From NCBI GenBank assembly GCA_947177885.1, contig CAMWWF010000098.1, positions 1 to 9,315 of the forward strand: a stretch of 9,315 nt of DNA, read 5' to 3'. The translations under genes and the position numbers were made by a program. Origin of the DNA: an uncultured Lachnospiraceae bacterium (GTDB lineage Bacteria > Bacillota_A > Clostridia > Lachnospirales > Lachnospiraceae). Shown here one piece after another: positions 5,410 to 9,315 of the stretch (its first letter is position 1; the number at the start of each line of letters is the position of its first letter). The notes under the pieces are model-generated. The model was not told the DNA's origin and did no database searches. It saw only the letters and a program-made list of their open reading frames with translations.

Positions 5410-6423
5410 ATGTATCCAGCCCTCGGGAGCCTCGATCCTGCCCATCTGGATACCGGTCAGGGTATCGTACAGCTTTCTGGTGACAGGTCCCATCTCGGTC
5501 ATGCCGCTGGGCAGGCAGATCTCTCTGCCGTGGTCAACAATCTTACCCACCGGAGAGATCACAGCCGCCGTACCGCAGAGACCGCACTCCGCAAAGTCCT
5601 TTACCTCTTCCAGAAGGACCTCTCTCTCCTCCACCTCAAGGCCCAGATACTCCTTTGCCACATACACCAGAGAGCGGCGGGTGATGGAAGGAAGGATACT
5701 GTCGGACTTGGGGGTGACTACCTTATTGTCCTTAGTGACAAACAGGAAATTGGCGCCGCCGGTCTCCTCCACCTTGGTACGTGTGCCGGGATCAAGGTAC
5801 ATATTCTCGTCAAAGCCCTCCGCATGGGCGCTCACAATGGCATGCAGGCTCATGGCATAATTCAGTCCCGCCTTGATATGGCCTGTTCCGTGAGGCGCGG
5901 CACGGTCGAAGTCGCTGACACGGATGGTCAGAGGCTTTACACCGCCCTTAAAGTAAGGGCCTACGGGGGTGCAGAAAACGCGGAACTGGTACTCGTCCGC
6001 AGGTTTTACCCCGATCACAGGGTTGGAACCAAACATATAGGGTCGCAGATATAGGGTCGCACCGCTGCCGTAGGGAGGAACATAAGCCGCATTGGCCTCC
6101 ACCACCTTCGTCACGGCATCCACAAAACGCTCCCTGGGAAAAACGGGCATCTCCAGTCTTACCGCGGACGCTTCCATACGCTCCGCATTCAGGTCAGGGC
6201 GGAAGGTAACAATGTGTCCGTCATCCGTGGTATATGCCTTTAATCCTTCAAAGATCGTCTGTGCATACTGCAGGACACCGGCGCATTCGTTCAGCACTAT
6301 GTTGGCATCCTCAGTGAGGCTGCCCTCGTCCCACGCACCGTTCTTAAAATTGGATACATATCGGTAATCCGTCTGAACGTATCCAAAACCAAGATTACTC
6401 CAATCAATATTTTTCTTCTCCAT
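5398..6423 (-). CDS. ilvE: Branched-chain amino acid aminotransferase
   Basis: A 341-aa PLP-dependent fold-type IV transaminase that interconverts Leu, Ile and Val with their 2-oxo acids using 2-oxoglutarate/glutamate, the last step of branched-chain synthesis in the cytosol. Its length and layout match the larger BCAT subfamily, which includes the eukaryotic enzymes. TIFEGLKAY (56-64) and LRPYMFG (126-132) line the substrate site. GHIKAGLNYA (181-190) carries the PLP lysine K184. KVEETGGANFLF (217-228) carries E220, expected to contact the pyridine nitrogen. SITRRSL (246-252) and CGTAAVISPVG (283-293) are phosphate- and substrate-side motifs. The start at 6423 has GAAGG about 9 nt upstream. 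It has its own promoter, and no other ilv/leu gene is adjacent. No T-box leader or attenuator is seen in the 140 bp upstream. C280 and C283 form a CxxC, but it is offset by three residues from the human redox CxxC by my alignment. Confidence 0.95.
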   Translation of the reverse strand: MEKKNIDWSNLGFGYVQTDYRYVSNFKNGAWDEGSLTEDANIVLNECAGVLQYAQTIFEGLKAYTTDDGHIVTFRPDLNAERMEASAVRLEMPVFPRERFVDAVTKVVEANAAYVPPYGSGATLYLRPYMFGSNPVIGVKPADEYQFRVFCTPVGPYFKGGVKPLTIRVSDFDRAAPHGTGHIKAGLNYAMSLHAIVSAHAEGFDENMYLDPGTRTKVEETGGANFLFVTKDNKVVTPKSDSILPSITRRSLVYVAKEYLGLEVEEREVLLEEVKDFAECGLCGTAAVISPVGKIVDHGREICLPSGMTEMGPVTRKLYDTLTGIQMGRIEAPEGWIHVIR

Positions 6424-6470
6424 TGGTATTACCTTCTTTCCTTAGACTGGTATTCGTATTTATGGTAAAC

Positions 6471-6499
6471 ATTATTATACTTTTCTGCCGAAAAGTCAA
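6471..6499 (-). promoter_or_regulatory. Sigma-A promoter of ilvE
   Basis: On the minus strand, TTGACT (6494-6499) and AATAAT (6471-6476) are 17 bp apart; a perfect TATAAT overlaps three bases upstream but would leave only 14 bp. The predicted leader is about 40 nt, too short for a T-box or attenuator, so no amino-acid-sensing RNA control is apparent. Confidence 0.7.
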
Positions 6500-6561
6500 C
6501 GTTTTCTTTATTTCCGGTTTTCCCTCCTACCTGCCAGGCTGTAGATCATTGGTCTATAATA

Positions 6562-7059
6562 CTATTGCCTGTATTTACGTTCGTATTTCAAAAAAGTATA
6601 AGCTATGTCAAAATAAGTCTGTTCCTCGCTGTCCGCCGTGACCTCCCACTCAGGATCATTATCCAGATCAGGGAAATGACTGTCCGCCTCGTATGCATGG
6701 TCTATTTTCGTCACGTGGGCCGTGTCGCAGTACGGGAGCAGCTGTCGGTAAACGCTCTCCCCTCCCACAATATAGACATCCTCTGAGGCATACTTTTTCA
6801 GCTCTTCCATCAACTCTTCCATGGAATGCACTACCACGGCGTCCTTTACCCGGTAACTCTCATCTCCGGAAAGAATGATATTCGTCCGGTTCTGCAGAGG
6901 CTGTCCCTGGGGAAAGGTTTCCAGGGTCTTCCGTCCCAACACGATCACCTTGCCGGTAGTCTCTTCCCTGAAATGCTTCTGGTCTCTGGGGATACTGACA
7001 AGAAGCTTGTTCCTGCTGCCGATCGCCCAGTTATTGTCCACTGCAACAATGATATTCAT
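6562..7059 (-). CDS. folA: Dihydrofolate reductase
   Basis: A 165-aa NADPH-dependent enzyme that reduces dihydrofolate to tetrahydrofolate for thymidylate, purine and methionine synthesis; target of trimethoprim. The start at 7059 (MNIIVAVDNNWAIG) is chosen because GGGAGG lies about 10 nt upstream; longer in-frame starts would add 22 non-homologous residues. Family motifs are AVDNNWAIG (6-14), the substrate loop LLVSIPRDQKHF (19-30) with acidic D26, the NADPH motif LGRKTLETFP (41-50), YIVGGESVYRQLLP (96-109), ADSHFPDLD (125-133) and the C-terminal strand YTFLKYER. The usual Pro-Trp of the substrate loop is replaced by Leu-Val (20-21). From memory this occurs in clostridial DHFRs. No thyA lies next to it. 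It is 138 bp upstream of ilvE, which has its own promoter. Confidence 0.95.
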   Translation of the reverse strand: MNIIVAVDNNWAIGSRNKLLVSIPRDQKHFREETTGKVIVLGRKTLETFPQGQPLQNRTNIILSGDESYRVKDAVVVHSMEELMEELKKYASEDVYIVGGESVYRQLLPYCDTAHVTKIDHAYEADSHFPDLDNDPEWEVTADSEEQTYFDIAYTFLKYERKYRQ

Positions 7060-7111
7060 ACCGTTCATTCCTCCCAACATAAGAAAGAGTCTCTCAGCAT
7101 CTCTCCTGCAT

Positions 7112-7187
7112 ATACTACAGCGCACAATCCTGAAGCATGCTCATCTTCCATTTCAAGAGACACTATTTGGATCGTTCACTGTAGTAT
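7112..7187. repeat. Inverted repeat with 9-bp arms in the folA upstream region
   Basis: ATACTACAG (7112-7120) and CTGTAGTAT (7179-7187) are perfect complements 58 bp apart. The second arm ends directly at the start of dispersed repeat R2. The folA start lies 53 bp from the first arm. It could be paired operator half sites or the edge of an inserted element. No convincing folA promoter was found within it. Confidence 0.5.
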
Positions 7188-7188
7188 C

Positions 7189-7293
7189 AGAGCATGTTTA
7201 AAAATACCTGACCCGGAATGCTCCGCACCCTGTGGGATGCAGAATCCCATTAGGCAGGCGCAGCGGGGCTACGGTGACCTAATTAGGGCACGG
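7189..7293 (-). repeat. Dispersed structured repeat, copy R2
   Basis: About 105 bp, the counterpart of R1 (3796-3903) in the same orientation. The outer stem pairs 7246-7254 (CCCATTAGG) with 7278-7288 (nine pairs plus a 2-nt bulge). The inner hairpin lies at 7260-7272. Its stem reads GTAGC/GCTGC on the minus strand, where one U-A pair of R1 becomes U-G. That wobble is allowed only in the minus-strand RNA, hinting that this strand, the one of the flanking genes, is the folded one. Its 3' part overlaps the last codons of the 100-aa gene. Confidence 0.8.
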
Positions 7294-7585
7294 CAGATCG
7301 CAAAGTGGAACGCAGAACCACATCTGTAAGGCGCAACGGGATACCGCCTGCCAGACCGAGGCATAACAGGCTGATCACAGGCCAGCTCTCACCTGCATTC
7401 TCCGTCTGAAGCCAGATTCCCATCAGCGGGCCCGGCTGACCCTCTTCCGTGTCTATAAAGTCATAGCCGTTGCTTTGGATCACAGAGTCGGACACCTCCT
7501 CAATGCGGTCCGGAACACAATAGCACAGGTCCATATCCGGATTTTCCAGTTCGCCTGGATTTAACAGTACAATGATCGTCTGCAT
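7283..7585 (-). CDS. Small protein of unknown function downstream of the beta-CASP nuclease
   Basis: 100 aa, not recognised. The N-terminal two-thirds (MQTIIVLLNPGELENPDMDL...) looks like a small alpha/beta domain with acidic stretches and ends near TENAGESWPV. A hydrophobic stretch, ISLLCLGLAGGIPLRL (71-86), follows and could be a buried helix or weak membrane segment. The start at 7585 has AAAGGAA 8 nt upstream; an in-frame upstream Met would overlap the nuclease gene. It begins 26 bp after the nuclease stop, so the two are probably co-transcribed. The stop and the last three residues (AVP) fall inside repeat R2, so the natural C-terminus may have been altered by repeat insertion. Confidence 0.7.
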   Translation of the reverse strand: MQTIIVLLNPGELENPDMDLCYCVPDRIEEVSDSVIQSNGYDFIDTEEGQPGPLMGIWLQTENAGESWPVISLLCLGLAGGIPLRLTDVVLRSTLRSAVP

Positions 7586-7611
7586 ATGCTCAATTCCTTT
7601 CTTTCCGACCT

Positions 7612-9210
7612 TTATACCTGCCATTTATCACACAGCGAGTTGATCTGGCTCGCAAATTTGGCCATGTCTTTGTGAGCAAGGCCGTCGCTCTTCTGCACCA
7701 GCGCCAACAGTCTCTGCGCTGCCGCCAGGAGCCTTGCGAAAACGCCGGATACCACTTTGGCCGTCTTCCTGACAGGCACAGGCTCCGCCTCATACTCGAA
7801 CTGGTTGGAAAGCAGATTGAATACCGTACCGCTGTAAGGCGCATAGGCGCGCTGTCCGTACTCCGTTTTCAGGCACTCCGTAAACTGCATGCACACACTG
7901 TCCTCGCCGTGTACCACAAACACCTTTTTCGGCTTTTCCTCAAAGCCCCCAAGCCAGTCAAGCAGGCCGTCCTTGTCCGCATGGCCGCTCATGCCCACCA
8001 GCTGCCTGATCTGGGCCCTCACCTGGATCGGCTCTCCAAACAGCCGCACTTCATCCGCGCCCTCGATGATCGCCCTGCCCAGCGTACCCACGGCCTGATA
8101 ACCCACAAACAGGACAGTACTCTCCGGTCTCCAGAGATTATGCTTTAAATGATGCCTGATACGCCCCGCCTCGCACATACCGGATGCTGAGATGATAACC
8201 TTGGGCGTTTCAATGAAATTGATCTCCTTGGACTCCTCACTGGTGATCGTAAGCTTCAATCCCGCAAAGGCAATGGGATTGATCCCCTCCCTCACCAGCT
8301 CCATGGAATCCTCGTCAAAGCATTCATTGCGGTTTTCCTGAAAGATCTGTGTGGCCTCCACAGCCAGAGGACTGTCCACATACACCGGGAAGTTCTCATG
8401 CCCTTCCACCATCCGCCCCACCTTGATCTTCCGCAGGAAGTAAAGCATCTCCTGGGTACGGCCCACGGCAAAGGAAGGGATCACCACATTACCGCCTCTG
8501 TCAAAGGTCTCCTTTAAAATGGAAGCCAGCTCTCCCACAAAGTCGGGATGCCCCGCAGAATGAAGCCGGTTGCCGTAAGTGGATTCCATGACCACATAAT
8601 CCGCCTCTTTCGTATACATGGGATCCTTTAAAAGAGGCTGCTCCTTATTTCCGATATCCCCGGAGAACACGATCTTCTTCGTCCGCCCATCCTCCGTCAG
8701 CCACACCTCAATACTGGCCGAGCCCAACAGATGACCGATATCCGTAAAACGGATCTTTACTCCCTCGCACACCTCCACCATGGCATCATAATGGCAGGAC
8801 ACGATCCTCTTGATAATGCCGTCCGCGTCCTCCATGGTATACAGAGGCTCTGCCGCCGCCACCGATTCGCTTCTCTTCGCCTTCCGGTTCTTCCACTCAG
8901 CCTCCATCATCTGAATGTGGGCGCAGTCACGGAGCATGATACTGCACAGATCCGCCGTGGCCTCCGTCATAAATACCTGCCCCCTGAATCCTCTGGCATA
9001 CAATAAGGGAAGTAAACCGGAATGATCCACATGGGCATGGGTCAGGAACACATAATCTATCTTGGCTTCCTCCACCGGAAGGGGAACATTCTCAAAGATA
9101 TTCGCCCCCTGCTCCATTCCGTAATCCACCAGCATGTGCTTTCCGCCTGCCTCCAGATAATGACAGCTTCCCGTTACCTCGTGATCCGCACCCACAAATA
9201 CAAGCTTCAT
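7612..9210 (-). CDS. Metallo-beta-lactamase/beta-CASP RNA-processing nuclease (CPSF73-like)
   Basis: A 532-aa predicted zinc-dependent RNA endo/exonuclease acting in the cytosol in RNA maturation or decay. The MBL motifs are intact: D29; H58, H60, D62, H63 in HAHVDH; H160 in DIGH; D185 in SGDIG. The beta-CASP domain follows with MEST (E209), SFAVGRTQEML (246-256), motif B around GMCEAGRIRHHL (H353/H354), motif C SGHAD (H410) and VVHGE (H434). It resembles the bacterial CPSF73-like group (Thermus TTHA0252) more than RNase J. Residues about 480-532 form an extra helical tail (FARLLAAAQRLLALVQ...) beyond the usual RMMBL end. The start at 9210 is set by an AGGAGG 8 nt upstream; the frame is open further upstream but lacks a better start. 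Precise substrates are not known from the sequence. Confidence 0.93.
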   Translation of the reverse strand: MKLVFVGADHEVTGSCHYLEAGGKHMLVDYGMEQGANIFENVPLPVEEAKIDYVFLTHAHVDHSGLLPLLYARGFRGQVFMTEATADLCSIMLRDCAHIQMMEAEWKNRKAKRSESVAAAEPLYTMEDADGIIKRIVSCHYDAMVEVCEGVKIRFTDIGHLLGSASIEVWLTEDGRTKKIVFSGDIGNKEQPLLKDPMYTKEADYVVMESTYGNRLHSAGHPDFVGELASILKETFDRGGNVVIPSFAVGRTQEMLYFLRKIKVGRMVEGHENFPVYVDSPLAVEATQIFQENRNECFDEDSMELVREGINPIAFAGLKLTITSEESKEINFIETPKVIISASGMCEAGRIRHHLKHNLWRPESTVLFVGYQAVGTLGRAIIEGADEVRLFGEPIQVRAQIRQLVGMSGHADKDGLLDWLGGFEEKPKKVFVVHGEDSVCMQFTECLKTEYGQRAYAPYSGTVFNLLSNQFEYEAEPVPVRKTAKVVSGVFARLLAAAQRLLALVQKSDGLAHKDMAKFASQINSLCDKWQV

Positions 9211-9315
9211 AATCCATACCTCCTCTTCTTTTTCTGACAGCCTACCGGAACTTTCCCGTTCTCCCTTTGCGGTTGCCACCCTACCGGAGTTTTCCCCGAC
9301 CTGCCTTTTCGGTTG
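9207..9315 (-). CDS. Possible C-terminal end of an upstream gene (partial)
   Basis: One minus-strand frame is open from the right edge to a TGA at 9207-9209 that overlaps the nuclease ATG as ATGA, a common sign of translational coupling. It would encode a basic tail containing two similar 13-residue units (...GKTPVGW and ...GKVPVGC) and ending KKKRRYGL. The nuclease frame is also open to the edge, so the choice between an upstream gene, a nuclease extension and non-coding DNA is unresolved. Only 35 codons are visible and the protein is not recognised. Confidence 0.3.
   Translation of the reverse strand, partial: NRKGRSGKTPVGWQPQRENGKVPVGCQKKKRRYGL
9241..9315. repeat. Imperfect tandem repeat with 39-bp period
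   Basis: Unit one starts at 9241 and unit two at 9280, both with CCTACCGGA, then a TTTCCC core and ending CGGTTG (9271-9275 and 9311-9315). The array runs off the right edge, so the copy number is unknown. A 39-bp period keeps reading frames open, fitting a repeated 13-aa unit at the end of an upstream protein, but it could equally be a non-coding array. Confidence 0.7.

Noticed and set aside
5203..6054. Long plus-strand open frame opposite ilvE
   Set aside because: It lies antisense to a certain aminotransferase gene, has no ribosome site or family resemblance, and reads as a shadow.
6424..6561. T-box or attenuator upstream of ilvE
   Set aside because: The predicted leader is only about 40 nt and no T-box sequence or terminator/antiterminator pair is present.

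Overview
The window looks like chromosomal DNA of a low-to-mid GC Clostridium-group Firmicute, most probably a Lachnospiraceae-type gut anaerobe. This is inferred from the style of the HtpG, BCAT, DHFR and beta-CASP proteins, from the sigma-A, CIRCE and sigma-D type control signals, and from strong AGGAGG-like ribosome binding sites. Species cannot be named from the sequence alone. Every credible gene is on the minus strand, so transcription runs from high to low coordinates. ORFs read on the plus strand are shadows.

In the direction of transcription: the right edge carries a 39-bp tandem repeat, possibly the coding end of an upstream gene whose stop overlaps the next start (ATGA). A 532-aa metallo-beta-lactamase/beta-CASP RNA-processing nuclease follows, then a 100-aa unknown protein 26 bp downstream. 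The last codons of that protein lie inside a structured ~105-bp dispersed repeat (R2). Next come dihydrofolate reductase (folA) and branched-chain aminotransferase (ilvE, with a clear sigma-A promoter).

A stretch of about 0.7-0.8 kb without a recognisable gene (4685-5397) contains a run of hairpins. It leads into a regulator with two HTH domains, whose start codon lies in one arm of an 11-bp perfect inverted repeat. A second copy of the dispersed repeat (R1) separates this regulator from a smaller XRE regulator that resembles its C-terminal half.

The left part holds a coiled-coil protein of unknown function behind a very good sigma-D (flagellar sigma) promoter match, then a parvulin-type prolyl isomerase lipoprotein, then htpG (Hsp90, cut by the window edge). 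htpG has a consensus promoter with a perfect CIRCE operator just upstream of its -35 box. This left part is therefore a protein-quality cluster: an extracytoplasmic foldase and a cytosolic chaperone, each with its own control signals. The best leads for something undescribed are the paired structured repeats R1/R2, the start-codon inverted repeat of the two-HTH regulator, and the hairpin-rich gene-free region.
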